From Eukaryota sp. TZLM1-RC (lineage: Eukaryota > Metamonada: BaSk clade), in assembly GCA_040285825.1 (NCBI GenBank), contig JAUPSS010000006.1, positions 1,178,001-1,242,000 on the forward strand: a DNA stretch of 64,000 nucleotides, in the 5' to 3' direction. The notes beneath the pieces are model-generated. The model made no database searches, was not told where the DNA came from, and worked only from the letters and a program-made list of their open reading frames with translations. Made by a program: the position numbers and the translations under genes. Within the stretch, counting starts at the first letter, position 1. Every line of letters begins with the position of its first letter. Positions 52,503 to 62,759 of this stretch are shown here, one piece after another.

Positions 52503-54542
52503 ATGTCTCACCTAGAATGCGGAATATGCCTTCAGATCATGGAGCAACCGACTACGCTCCCATGTGGTCATAACTTCTGTCGTGATCGATGTCTGTTGCC
52601 CTCCAAGAAGCAACGTTCTTCCTGTCCCCAATGCCGCGAGGAGATTCCCTCGATGTGTCACCGCATAAATATCACACTGCGCGACATCATCGAAGCCTCC
52701 TCACAGCACTCTTCTCTCTCTGAACCTTGCTTTCAATGCGAAGAAGCTCCTGCTACTTTATTTTGCTCTGATTGCGATCATTCTTACTGCCACGAATGCT
52801 CCTCCTTCATTCACAAAATCAAGGCATTTCAATCCCACACCGTCGTCCCTCTCTCACAAAAATCCAACGTCTCCCTTCCCAAATGTCCTCACCACAAGAA
52901 CAAGGAAATCGAACATTATTGCACCAAGTGTAAGGTTGCTTTGTGCGATTCCTGTGGCTTGCTTCATGGCCACTCTCAACACCATGAAGCTCTTGTGTCA
53001 TTTTCACAAGCCAAGGAAGCCTTTGCCAAACAAATGGAAGAGTTTCAGGTTAAAGTTTCCACTATTACCCCCTCTTTGGCTCAATCAGGGGATAGAGTAG
53101 AATCGGTTGTGAGGGAAAGCCTCAATCAAACCCAATCAATTTTACATGATTTGATTGGTGATTTGATCACACAATCTGGTTTAAAGCTTCAGCAGCTAGA
53201 GTCGTCGAAAACTGTTGAAGAATCACTTGCTTTTGATGGCAATGTGAAGGAAAGAGCTCAGGAAGAGATTCAAAAGATTCAAAATGTATTTGATGAATTT
53301 AAAACTACTTTATTTACTTGTTTTGATAATTTAGAATCTGAAACTATTGGTTTTAAGCTATCTTTATTAGGAAAATTACTAGGCAAGGAATTGATTGATG
53401 TTGACAAGCTGAATATTTCAAAAAGAGCTCAAGAACTTGTCTTTGCTGCCCAAATTGGTCAAGATTGTGTTCCTTTAAGTGATGAAATTGATGAATTAAT
53501 TCCTCTTGAAATTGACTTGCAATTAAAACAAAAATTAATTACCATTTTTATCAATAATTCAAAATCAATTAATGTTTCAGATTTTATTTGGCTCTTTAAC
53601 CTTGAATCAAATTTAGTTTCTGATGTTGATTTTGATTTAGTTATTTCTAAATTGGAATTTGGTAGGTTTTCCAATCACGAATTTATTAATGTTGTTGATT
53701 TTGCAATTCAACATTCTAATTCTTTGTTATTAAGCAAGGTTATTGATAATTATTCATTTGAATTAGTTCCAGAATTACCAACTATTCCAAGTAATTTATT
53801 ATCAAATATTACTTTAACTAATTCTTTAAATAAAAGAAAAGAAGAATGGTTGGAGAAGGTAATTAAAAAGAATTGTTCAAGGGACAATATTGGTGAAATT
53901 TCCAGAAATTTATTAGGAAGGGAACTGATGTTCAAAACAATTAGTGTTGGGGTTTGGGTTCATTCAAGTGTCATAAACGACCTAACCACCAAGCTTAATA
54001 AAGGTTTAACTGAAAATTGGGGGGATTTAGAAGTTGTTATTAATACAAGTGGTAATGCCATCAACAATTACAATCAACTTCTACCTTTTGATGTGGTGGT
54101 TTTAGATCCTTACAATGTCCTTTGTCCAGGCCAATACCTCAACCAGCTGTTAGAAGCTGGTAAAGGTTTGGTATTGTTCAACTCTTCATCATCAAGGTCC
54201 CAAGGGTTTAATTACTCTTGCTTTAGTGGGGGTAATTGGACTAACCTTGGATCACAACAAAACATTGTTAAAACAAAGTCAAATGACCCAATATTCGCAA
54301 ATGTCAACTCTTTTGCTGTTCCAAGGGCTCGTAAAGATGCCCAACTTGTCAATGGAACCTTGTTGGCAAGTGTGTCTAATGGAAGTCCTTTAATTGCAAA
54401 GAATGAAATAGGTCAAGGTAGAATGGTGGAGTTTGATTGTTATGAATGGAGTAGTGATTTTGATGGTAATGGCTGGCAAAGCTCAACTGATGGTCACAGG
54501 TTGATTGCCAATTCTATTGTATGGGCTAGTAAAGGGATTTAG
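52503..54542 (+). CDS. RING/B-box protein with C-terminal Rossmann-like domain (long form 1)
   Basis: An intact 679-residue frame. RING at 6-44 (CGIC, CGHNFCRDRC, CPQC); B-box 1 at 76-112 (CFQC...CHECSSFIH); B-box 2 at 128-161 (CPHH...CDSCGLLHGHSQHH); coiled coil to ~290; a helical middle region of unknown type (~300-475) with RAQELVFAAQ and SDFIWLF; C-terminal domain ~480-679 (ISVGVWVHS, PFDVVVLDP, LEAGKGLVLFN, NGSPLIAKNEIGQGRMVEF, WQSSTDGHRLIANSIVWAS). RING plus B-boxes predict an E3 ubiquitin ligase of TRIM type. The C-terminal domain resembles glutamine-amidotransferase/ThuA-like domains of bacterial proteins; no catalytic cysteine is obvious, so a binding role is more likely. Confidence 0.9.
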   Translation: MSHLECGICLQIMEQPTTLPCGHNFCRDRCLLPSKKQRSSCPQCREEIPSMCHRINITLRDIIEASSQHSSLSEPCFQCEEAPATLFCSDCDHSYCHECSSFIHKIKAFQSHTVVPLSQKSNVSLPKCPHHKNKEIEHYCTKCKVALCDSCGLLHGHSQHHEALVSFSQAKEAFAKQMEEFQVKVSTITPSLAQSGDRVESVVRESLNQTQSILHDLIGDLITQSGLKLQQLESSKTVEESLAFDGNVKERAQEEIQKIQNVFDEFKTTLFTCFDNLESETIGFKLSLLGKLLGKELIDVDKLNISKRAQELVFAAQIGQDCVPLSDEIDELIPLEIDLQLKQKLITIFINNSKSINVSDFIWLFNLESNLVSDVDFDLVISKLEFGRFSNHEFINVVDFAIQHSNSLLLSKVIDNYSFELVPELPTIPSNLLSNITLTNSLNKRKEEWLEKVIKKNCSRDNIGEISRNLLGRELMFKTISVGVWVHSSVINDLTTKLNKGLTENWGDLEVVINTSGNAINNYNQLLPFDVVVLDPYNVLCPGQYLNQLLEAGKGLVLFNSSSSRSQGFNYSCFSGGNWTNLGSQQNIVKTKSNDPIFANVNSFAVPRARKDAQLVNGTLLASVSNGSPLIAKNEIGQGRMVEFDCYEWSSDFDGNGWQSSTDGHRLIANSIVWASKGI

Positions 54543-54770
54543 TTTGTAAATAAATTGGTTTTTTTGTAATTATTTTCTGGAATAAAACATCAATTAATTA
54601 ATTAATTAAACACATAATTTTTGTTTTTTATAATAACAACACTATTGTTTTTCTAATTTCAAGTGTAAATCTTGGTAATAATCAGGAAAGTTGAAGTTCA
54701 AAATCCTTTTAATTATCCTCAATTGGTTTGCAAATTTAGTATGATTTTGAATTAAAATGGAAAAAAAATT
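54543..54770 (+). repeat. 3' flank shared by RING/B-box genes
   Basis: Collinear with the reverse complement of 27290-27522. Shows that the duplication unit extended past the stop codon. Confidence 0.65.
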
Positions 54771-54776
54771 TTACCA

Positions 54777-55147
54777 TACGTGGAAAATACACAGATTTGC
54801 TCTGAAAAATACAAAAATACAGCATAGAGGCAATCGACGCTTCATATAAATTTCAACAATAAATGACAAACCAACATACTCAATTTATTGAAGAAACACC
54901 CCAAAAGCAACAAAACCAAGAAACAACTATCAAACATGAGTGGGTGTGCTTCCTTCATTGATTTGAAAAAACATTCAATTTGTTACATTTTGGTGTTGTT
55001 CGAAGCTACCATGTCCCACAGGGGATTCCTTGACGCGGTGACTCTCATAGCAAAGCCATCTGGAAGAAACTTAGCAGGGGAAAACGAATACGTATTAGAC
55101 CGTTGGAAGCCATTGAGAGAAAAAGATTTCACCTTTGGGGTTTTGTA
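54777..55147 (+). CDS. second copy of the small unknown gene with its upstream flank
   Basis: 54777-54860 matches 10966-11047 and leads without interruption into an ATG at 54864. The frame starts MTNQHTQFIEETP but loses phase around 54953 relative to the 13.3-kb copy; the rest is open as FIDLKKHSICYILVLF...EYVLDRWKPLREKDF up to 55147. Comparing the two copies suggests an original protein of about 95 residues. No known family. This copy shows the pre-insertion state of the site hit by the LINE at 11-13 kb. Confidence 0.4.
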
Positions 55148-55194
55148 AATAACAAAAAATACAAAAAAAAACAAAAATGCATTGAATATCTATT

Positions 55195-55550
55195 TAACAA
55201 ATTCTGTAAATCAACGAAAAGAAGAATGGTTGGAGAAGGTAATTAAAAAGAATTGTTCAAGTGACAATATTGGTGAAATTTCCAGAAAATTATTAGTAAG
55301 GAATTGACAATCAAAAAAATTAGTGTTGGGGTTTGGGTTGATTCAACTACCATAAACGACCTAACTACCAAGCTTAATATAGGTTTAACTGAAAATTGGG
55401 GGGATTTAGAAGTTGTTATTAATTCAAGTGGTAATGCCATCAACAATTACAATCAACTTGAACCTTTTGATGTTGTGGTTTTAGATCCTTGCAATGTCCC
55501 TTGTCCAGGCCAATACCTCAACCTGCTGTTGAAAATTGGGGGGATTTAGA
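55195..55550 (+). pseudogene. fragment of the RING/B-box C-terminal domain
   Basis: It matches about 53830-54150 of the intact gene: EEWLEKVIKKNC, then (after a shift) ISVGVWVDS, LTENWGDLEVV, PFDVVVLDP. It breaks off at NLLLKIGGI, where a 21-base piece (55391-55411) is repeated at 55530-55550. Confidence 0.8.
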
Positions 55551-56003
55551 AATTCCTTCCTGTTCGGATTGAACGAATTATGCTTTGACTTTGAACCACA
55601 TTTGATGTTAAACGCAAAGTAAAAGAGAGGAGACAGATTTTTCTGTGGTTTTTCTGAAGCATCACTTATTAAGAAACTAATATGGCTAGTATGTTACGAT
55701 GAAATCACCTTGTGGACCTTGTTTTCCATCACCCTTGTATTCAACATATATTGTTTAGTCTTGTCACTTTGCAAAAGCAGATTGAGGGCATTCATCACGA
55801 ATTGAGAGCATGTGGTTCATCTAAATACGTGTGAGAAACCGAGAATAGATCATAATTGTAAGGAATCATATTGGTAGTAATGAGCAACCATTGAAGTGGT
55901 TGAGACAAACTCATTTTACTGGATGTAAAAATCAAAGATAAAATCTTCAACTCAACACTCATTATAGAGGTCACTTAATCCATTACAGGCGTTATCTTCA
56001 AGA
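55551..56003. other. spacer upstream of UBC9
   Basis: No feature recognised; presumably contains the UBC9 promoter. Confidence 0.45.
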
Positions 56004-56474
56004 ATGGACCTACACCTCACAAGACTTGTTCAAGAACATAAAGCATGGAAGCGCAACCATCCACCGGGCTTCATTGCTCGTCCACAAAAACTGGCTGATG
56101 GCAGTCTCAATCTCATGCGTTGGCAGTGTAAAATCCCAGGACCCCCAGACACAATATGGGAAGGTGGCATGCTCCCTGTAGTCATGGAGTTCTCCTCAGA
56201 TTATCCACAAATGCCACCCAAATGTCGGTTCGACCCTCCTCTCTGCCATCCCAACATTTTCCCATCTGGTACTGTTTGTTTGTCACTCTTGGCAGAAGGA
56301 AAGCAATGGAGACCCTCGCTGCGTGTGAAGGATATACTGCTAGGGATTCAGCAGTTGTTAGAGGGCGTGAACATTGATGATCCTGCTAATGAAAAGGGTT
56401 TGTTGTTGTACATTCATGACCAAGAAAAGTACAAGGAACAGATTCGAGAGTATGTTCGCCAGCATTCTCACTAG
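56004..56474 (+). CDS. UBC9: SUMO-conjugating enzyme E2 UBC9
   Basis: 156 residues, the usual length, single exon. The first helix has the UBC9-type AWKRNHPPGF, followed by WQCKIPG, WEGG and YPQMPPKCRF. The HPN motif is at 82-84, the catalytic cysteine is C92 in SGTVCLSLL, and WRPSLRVKDILLGIQQLL follows. It receives SUMO from the E1 and passes it to lysines in target proteins in the nucleus. Wording is clearly closer to UBC9 than to ubiquitin E2s. The ATG at 56004 fits the normal N-terminus. Confidence 0.95.
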   Translation: MDLHLTRLVQEHKAWKRNHPPGFIARPQKLADGSLNLMRWQCKIPGPPDTIWEGGMLPVVMEFSSDYPQMPPKCRFDPPLCHPNIFPSGTVCLSLLAEGKQWRPSLRVKDILLGIQQLLEGVNIDDPANEKGLLLYIHDQEKYKEQIREYVRQHSH

Positions 56475-56920
56475 TGTTTATTAATTATATTTATTTTCAA
56501 TTAGTTATTTTGGAATTTTGATTTTTGTTTAGTGTTAACATTTCGAGGTTGGTTTGCTTATTGTTTTTAGTTTTTATTTGGTTAACTTTGATTCATAAAT
56601 GGTCTCTAACACTTGTTTTTGTTGTAGTCAATTATGTAGTCTAACTGTCAAAATTTAATCAAAATGATTGAGTCAATGGTGAAGACATGCATTGATCAAT
56701 TCTAATTCAAGTGACTATTTCGATAACAAATTGACAACCTTCCTTAACCTTCACTGTTGTGGTTCAGTGAATCAATGTGGGCACTTTGTTTGCCTTCATA
56801 ATCTTCATTCAACTTCAATTGACGACTTTCTAATTCACATGTTTAAAAAAGTTGTTTTCAAACCTTCATAACAATCATGGTGTAAAGTTAAAAGAAAAAA
56901 GATTGTTTAATCTACTGTTA
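56475..56920. other. spacer
   Basis: 3' region of UBC9; nothing else recognised. Confidence 0.45.
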
Positions 56921-56924
56921 TTTA

Positions 56925-57415
56925 TTGAATTTGCACACTTATTTAAATTAACTCATAACTAATGGGACGACTATCAGTGAACCAAGATTTCATCTACAAA
57001 ATCTTGATCTGCTTGCTGTCTAGCTAAAGCTTCTCTTATTCGATTGAAAAACCGTGGTAATCTATTAATAATGGCAAATTGAATCCGTGAACACCAAAAA
57101 AAAATGTCAAATCTTTTCATTGTTTTTTCTTGCACCATTTTTTGAAGTCATTCAAAAAGGTTTCTACTTCAACTGACAATCTTCCATTTATCGAAAATGG
57201 GAAAGCAATAAAAACCAGCTGTGTATTTCTATCGACATTAGCCTCTTCAATATCTTTATCATATTTTCTATGTTTCTCTTTTGCTCTAACATCAAGAGCA
57301 CTCACATGATTAAGTTATCATCTGTGAACCAAAGTATCATTTGCAAAATTACATGAGACAAAGTCAACAATGGTACAAGAATTATCAATCCAATCACAGT
57401 ATACATCACCTCTGT
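56925..57415 (-). mobile_element. LINE family A 3' fragment
   Basis: It matches the last ~490 bases of family A, ending at the family's AATAAA terminus on the minus strand. It is truncated at the RGD region (57413) and lies immediately downstream of the saposin gene in the same orientation. Frame broken. Confidence 0.82.
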
Positions 57416-57486
57416 TTTTGTTTAATAAAATACAATTAAAAACCAAATCAACAGACAATACCATTTATTACCCAACCAAACCCCTC

Positions 57487-58590
57487 CTAAAACAAGGGAC
57501 ACAAACCAATTTCAGAACATACATCAAAATCACCATCTTTTGCAAACACCAGCAACCTTTCTAATTCTGCAATCAGATTCAAGCACCATTTACTACCAGC
57601 ACCTCCTCTTGAAGAACACATCATCCTAGTGGTTGCAGATGCCATCTCCATGTCGCTCTCCCCATGACCCTTCACCATGTCAACCAAACCCCTACATGTC
57701 TCGCACATTGGCCAATAGTTGATGGAGCATTGTTTCTCCCTGCATAGACGAATGACGTGACAGATGAGTTCAGGAGGGAAGGCTCGGAGTAAAAGGGCGA
57801 TTATCTCGTCAATAGAGTCTGATAGCATTCGTTCGCAGCTAGGTCTAAAAGCAAGAGGAACAGTCTCACAGACGTCACTCAACCACTTCTCAATCTCTTC
57901 TCGTGTGGTTTCATCGTCTAGCTTGTCCTCAATGGCACGCATGACAAAGACGCAGACGGAGCATTTGGTAGAGTGGTCATTGTTGTCGTGGGGGTTTTGG
58001 AGGTTTTGTGGTTTGGAAACACATGTGCCAGTGAAGTGGCAAACAAAATCAGGAGAAAGACCTGATTTGAGGAGATCAATGATGATTTTACCGTATTGAT
58101 CAACCCAAACATGACAGGATTGAGACCAAGAAGGAGAGGGTAACATATCGCAGGTCTTCCCAACAAAATCGATGATGTGCTCCTCAGAGTCTTCTAGCTT
58201 GGAGTAGATCAACTGCACAAGCCATTTACACAGACTACAGGCAGGAGAGTTGGAGTCTGAGGGAGAAGAAAGAGACTTATCAAATTCCATTAGACACAAA
58301 CCTAATGGATCTTTTTCTGTTTTCATCAGAGTCACTAGCTCCAAACGATGCTGCATTGCTTCTGGAGAACACAGCAGATGATCTGGGTCTTCTCTGCATT
58401 CGATTTGAATTAAGTCAAGATAGTGAGAGTCAGTCTTGACTATTAAGGATTCAGTTCTAGCTATGACGCCTTTGGTTAGTAAAGTTGAGTGAAACATACG
58501 ATTCACAAATGATTCACATTGGTTAATATCAGTTGGTTCTGTTGCCACAACCACAACCAGCACAATGCACAGGACTACAACAAGCTTCAT
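57487..58590 (-). CDS. secreted or lysosomal saposin-like protein, three SapB domains
   Basis: 367 residues. Residues 1-17 are a signal peptide (MKLVVVLCIVLVVVVAT). Three SapB modules with the C-x2-C...C...C...C...C pattern follow: CSLCKWLVQLI...FTGTC (~118-192), CSVCVFVMRAI...VIRLC (~207-285), and CETCRGLVDMV...EIGLC (~298-365). The ~90 residues before them have a few cysteines but no clear module. Saposins bind lipids and help lysosomal hydrolases; in amoebae related proteins form pores against bacteria. Which applies here is unknown. Three modules suggest a prosaposin-like precursor cut into peptides. Confidence 0.88.
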   Translation of the reverse strand: MKLVVVLCIVLVVVVATEPTDINQCESFVNRMFHSTLLTKGVIARTESLIVKTDSHYLDLIQIECREDPDHLLCSPEAMQHRLELVTLMKTEKDPLGLCLMEFDKSLSSPSDSNSPACSLCKWLVQLIYSKLEDSEEHIIDFVGKTCDMLPSPSWSQSCHVWVDQYGKIIIDLLKSGLSPDFVCHFTGTCVSKPQNLQNPHDNNDHSTKCSVCVFVMRAIEDKLDDETTREEIEKWLSDVCETVPLAFRPSCERMLSDSIDEIIALLLRAFPPELICHVIRLCREKQCSINYWPMCETCRGLVDMVKGHGESDMEMASATTRMMCSSRGGAGSKWCLNLIAELERLLVFAKDGDFDVCSEIGLCPLF

Positions 58591-59355
58591 TGTGAGGAGT
58601 AATTTGAAGGGGATATCATTAGGTTTGTAGCTGTAAATATCTACAGTTGTTGAGAATAATTGAAATTAACAACGGTGAGACGCTTCTAAATAAAAAAATT
58701 CTATAAAAATACAATAATTAATATATAAAATAACTCTTAATGATGGAATTGGTCAAGTAGTGGCTACGGTTCTGATTGAGAACCCAAAATCACTGTTTTC
58801 TATTTATCCACAAAGAAAACACCGACGCATTACAACAGCTTGTGTATAAAAATTTGTTTCAATAGGGAATATGAATATTAATTCGAAAATAATATTAATA
58901 AATTTCAAATAATAAACTAAAACTAAAATATCATATTTTGTAGATGATCGATCCGATTACAATCAGTTTCTTGTTAATAGAATATTGAAATGTCATAATT
59001 TTGTTTTATCATATGGCAAAAACCTAAATTCTTTGTCAGATGCTTTTGGTGAGTTACATTATAAAAATAATCATCCATTTAACTTCATATTCAGAAAATC
59101 ATATCCCAAAGCAGTCAAAAAGAATCAACTATTTTCGAAAATACAATCCAGAAATCAATATCTGCGAAAAAAGGAAGCTTCCACACCATCAAACCGTACA
59201 ACAGAAATGTCAAAGCAATGTGCACTGATGCACATCACAGATTTTGAAATCATTTTGGGAATTGTTTAGAAAATAGTAAAATAACTACGATTTAACCACT
59301 GAAAAAAAAATAGTAAAATAACTACGATTTAATCACTAATGATGATCAAAACGCT
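58591..59355. other. spacer with an unexplained open frame
   Basis: The plus strand is open from about 58940 to 59269 (HNFVLSYGKNLNSLSDAFGEL) without known motifs. A ~32-bp direct repeat (GTAAAATAACTACGATTTAA core) occurs at about 59274 and 59312. Confidence 0.35.
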
Positions 59356-59359
59356 TATT

Positions 59360-59465
59360 CACCCTGTGATTTTCGAAATTTGCAAAATCATCAATAAAAT
59401 TCATAACAGTTTTTCCAAGACGTCCATACAGAGATTTAGCAAATGGGCAAATTTGGTCATCCACA
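59360..59465 (-). mobile_element. REL-type LINE scrap
   Basis: One minus-strand frame reads CPFAKSLYGRLGKTVMNFIDDFANF, matching the conserved helix near the C-terminus of the LINE proteins. Confidence 0.45.
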
Positions 59466-59954
59466 TGGCGAACTCATTTCCATTCTTTCCAAGGGTGGAA
59501 CTATAGTTCCTTCTGCCGATTGTACGATTCTGAATAATCAAGGGGTTATACTGCGGATTGTGCCTTTTTGAGGGCATCTTATTTGAATTTTTCAGAAATT
59601 GATTCACAGAGTTTCTATTTATACTAAACAATTATTCTACCTCTAAAAAAAGGGTTCCACATAACTAATGAAGGGGAAAGTATCAATTTCCATTCTGTTT
59701 TCTTCCAATCATGTTTATTATTTTTTGTTTTGAATATTTGAATGTTGAAAATATTCTCAGCTTTCTTGTTCATTTTTCTTGCAACTAATGAATGATTTTA
59801 TTAATAGGTACGCGCTGATTCCTCTTAATAATTGAGAGAGAGAGTGATTAATGAGGAAAGAGTCAAGAAAAACACAGATTAAAACAATAAATAATAACCA
59901 AGATTGCAAAAGTAGATTCACAAAAACAAAATAAATGGCAATAAACAACCTAAA

Positions 59955-61001
59955 TCATCGTTGATACAATGGTGAATAGCTTCTTCTAGGTGGAGACCTC
60001 GGACTCCGTGAACGTGCCCTCGTTGGTGAATAATGACTTCTTCTGGGAGAACGTCTACGTCGTGACATCGGTGGGCTCTCTGAACGTCGTCTGGGGTCTG
60101 GCGAATAGTTTACATCAGGAGAATAAACAGACCGCCTTTGTGGAGAGGCAGATCGTCTGTAAAGAGGCGAATAGCTACGAGGGGGTGGAGAACGTTCCCC
60201 GATTGATCGGTATGATTTACTTTCATATCGGGGAGGTGAAGGGTAATCTCCGACTGATCGGCGTCTCTTTGGACTTGGAGACCTCCGTGGACTATATCGC
60301 AAATGAGAATATCTGCTACGTTCTGGAGAGGGTACTGCTTTATACGAGCGAGAACTTGGTGGAGAATAGCTGTGGTCTGGAACTATAGGTGGTGAACTGG
60401 GATAACGTCTCCTATCTCTTGGACTGGTTGTTTCAACAAAACGGTATGGAGAACGTTCTCGAGGAGGTGAACTCTGTGGAGAACGTTGAAACTTAGATTG
60501 AAGTCTGTATAACCTATCTCGTTGCCTGGAATATCGATTAGGTCCTTCTTCTTCGCGAGAATATGAAGAAGAGCGTTTAGGGTCCCTTTCTGATTCTTCA
60601 AAGGTATCTGGAGAAACCTCTCCCCACTCAGGTGCCTCCCTCACATCGGGTGAACGATCACGAACATCATTTTGTTTAGTAGGAGGGGGATGATTTATAT
60701 GAAACTCATCCAATAGCTCCCGTTTTTTTGAGGCCACTGACAAGAGCACCTCCTCCTCAGGAAGTTCTTGCTTAAGCAACTCTTTTTCGTGTCGAGCTAG
60801 AGGAATGAAAACTTCTCGTCTCAATAAATCTCTATTGACAGATGATTGTGCTGTAACATGTCGCTTAAGGTTCTCAAGTTCTGAAGAAGCAGGACTTTTT
60901 GTAGGAAGGTTGGTTTGTTTAAAGGTAGATGCTAAGTTGCGTGAGACATATCCAGAGGTACCAAGACCCCTAGTAGATGTCACTCCAACCCCATTATACA
61001 T
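59955..61001 (-). CDS. SR-rich splicing factor, SRRM2/CWC21-like
   Basis: 348 residues. The N-terminus MYNGVGVTSTRGLGTSGYVSRN is the hallmark of CWC21/SRRM2, which contacts Prp8 and exon RNA in the catalytic spliceosome. Residues ~65-100 (LLRREVF, EKELLKQELPEEEVL) correspond to the cwf21 helical domain. From ~160 onward it is an Arg/Ser/Pro-rich tail (SPPRERSPYR, SPRRSPSPKRRRS), the usual RS domain. Its presence agrees with spliceosomal introns in this genome. The opposite strand is also open (59990-60388) because of the RS codons; I do not regard that as a gene. Confidence 0.88.
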   Translation of the reverse strand: MYNGVGVTSTRGLGTSGYVSRNLASTFKQTNLPTKSPASSELENLKRHVTAQSSVNRDLLRREVFIPLARHEKELLKQELPEEEVLLSVASKKRELLDEFHINHPPPTKQNDVRDRSPDVREAPEWGEVSPDTFEESERDPKRSSSYSREEEGPNRYSRQRDRLYRLQSKFQRSPQSSPPRERSPYRFVETTSPRDRRRYPSSPPIVPDHSYSPPSSRSYKAVPSPERSRYSHLRYSPRRSPSPKRRRSVGDYPSPPRYESKSYRSIGERSPPPRSYSPLYRRSASPQRRSVYSPDVNYSPDPRRRSESPPMSRRRRSPRRSHYSPTRARSRSPRSPPRRSYSPLYQR

Positions 61002-61023
61002 TAAGAAAGGGTTGACAGGTTGA

Positions 61024-61261
61024 TATGTCTTATTTCAAATTGGTAATTATTACAACTCCAATTCACTCGCTCTAGTTTCGGATGACTAACCAGTCTAGAT
61101 GATGGCTACAACATGATCAACACAAAATTCATGACTCGTTTCATTCTAGAAGCAATATCATTTCTTCCACTCTTCTTTCTTCTTCTCCCTCCCTTAGTCA
61201 ACCCTTTCATATTTCACTTTCTGTCAAGGCGTCAAAGTCGTACTGTTTCTCTGTCAAAACG
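61024..61261. other. spacer between SRRM2-like gene and LINE B
   Basis: Divergent arrangement; holds the promoter of the SRRM2-like gene and the unseen 5' start of the LINE. Confidence 0.4.
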
Positions 61262-61696
61262 ATGCCTTTGGCTGATAGTGACTCTGATACTGATTGGAAC
61301 GCCCAAGCAAAGATTCTACCAGTCAGATCAAGCTCATCCACTCCACTTCCCCACTCTCCCCACAATACAAGCTATGCTCGAAATTCATCTCAAAAAAATT
61401 TTCATTCAAAAACTGATCATTGTACCAGAAAAAACACAGAAAAACCACCATTACGTTCCTTGCGTTCTGTTGCGCGTTCTATTAACAACTCCGTTTCTCG
61501 AAATTTGTTTTCTCCAGCTGAAACTGCAAAAAGTCAAAAGTCTATTTCTACTTTTAACTCAAAAATTGACAAAATTGAAAGAACTGAAAAAATGAAACCA
61601 CTGCCATTAAAAGGTTCTAAAAAATGTTCGATTTGTGGTATCAGTGGTCATAATTCGAGAACGTGCCCTGAGAAACAAAAAAAGAATTTGAATTAA
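61262..61696 (+). CDS. LINE B N-terminal region with CCHC-like knuckle
   Basis: 144 residues, Ser/Lys-rich, with CSICGISGHNSRTC near the end. This corresponds to CSLCKTVGHTKTTC in family C. The frame shifts within an A7 run just after it. Confidence 0.7.
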   Translation: MPLADSDSDTDWNAQAKILPVRSSSSTPLPHSPHNTSYARNSSQKNFHSKTDHCTRKNTEKPPLRSLRSVARSINNSVSRNLFSPAETAKSQKSISTFNSKIDKIERTEKMKPLPLKGSKKCSICGISGHNSRTCPEKQKKNLN

Positions 61697-61699
61697 AAT

Positions 61700-62376
61700 C
61701 TGCTCAACAAATTCTCAAATGTTCTGTTCCAGCTGTTGCCGTTGTGAAAGGTGCTGAAAATAATGTTTCTGACGATCAACAGTTAAATGCTTCTAGTGTT
61801 CCCTCTTCTTCCCCTTCTGAAAACAGTAATTTTTGTTGTCCATTTTGCAAAAAAGATGTTGCAGATTCACGAAATGGTCGAAAACTTCTGTTTTGTACGA
61901 ATTATAAAGCCGTTGATACCGTAAGACCCCCGATCCGGATCCCAGTAGAAATAAGTCCCGCCAGCACAATCCCCTTCTCAATGGAAATGAGAAATTTTAC
62001 TTCTGAATTGAAAAATAATAAGTGGAATATTTCATCCTTCTGGAAATATTTTGCTAGAAAAAACAAAAATTGTTTTAAGAAAAAATTTGGAAATAGAAAA
62101 ATTGTAAAATCAAAAATTTGCCGTAAATTGTGCTTACGTGGTCGTTATGGTGCCGCAAAGCAGTCTTTGTTTTCCTCTTCTTTGGCTGATGCAAATTCTG
62201 ATACCCTTGAAAAACTTCAAAAGTTGATCCTCAAGAAAATTTCAAGTGCAGCAAGCCTGAAGTGTGTTCTTTTTGGATTGAAAATCCTATTACTGCAATT
62301 GAAGTTCTTAAAGCTATTCAAAAATTGCCAAAGGGGAAAGCAGCAGGCCCATCTGGAATTTCTTTTGATCTGTTAA
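61700..62376 (+). CDS. LINE B second zinc set and linker
   Basis: Contains CCPFCKKD...LLFCTNY (the last zinc cysteine appears as Y), VRPPIRIP, and a helical segment matching family C up to about 62230. The tail after that is out of frame. Confidence 0.65.
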
Positions 62377-62759
62377 AAATAGCGTGTTCCAGTGCTCCCG
62401 AAATTGCTGATGATCTAGCCCACTATTTTCAACAATTGATTGTTTTGAAAATTAATCCTCCATTTGAATTACTCGCAGCACGTCTGATTGCTTTAGTAAG
62501 GCCTGGAAACGGAATCAAACCTGATGGAATACGCCCAATTGCTGTTGGTGAATCTCTTTCTCGTTTGCTAGCATCAATTGTCTTCGATCGTGTCAAAGAC
62601 AAAGCTTCTACATTTTTGAATCCTCATCAATTTGGAATCAAAACAATTGATGGTGCTTCTGTTGCTGCTATTGCCTTTGATACCTTTTTTAATGCAGAGG
62701 AAAATAATTTTATTTTTAATCTCGACTTTAAATTCTGTAAAGCGAGAAGCAATTTTTGA
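62262..62759 (+). CDS. LINE B reverse transcriptase fingers
   Basis: KLPKGKAAGPSGISFDLLK, RPIAVGES, HQFGIKTIDGASVAA and FNLDFK, then loss of phase by a ~10-bp deletion at the FKNAFNS motif. Confidence 0.8.
   Translation: MCSFWIENPITAIEVLKAIQKLPKGKAAGPSGISFDLLKIACSSAPEIADDLAHYFQQLIVLKINPPFELLAARLIALVRPGNGIKPDGIRPIAVGESLSRLLASIVFDRVKDKASTFLNPHQFGIKTIDGASVAAIAFDTFFNAEENNFIFNLDFKFCKARSNF

Noticed and set aside
59990-60388. Plus-strand open frame of 132 codons
   Set aside because: It is antisense to the RS-rich tail of the SRRM2-like gene; such tails often leave the other strand open.
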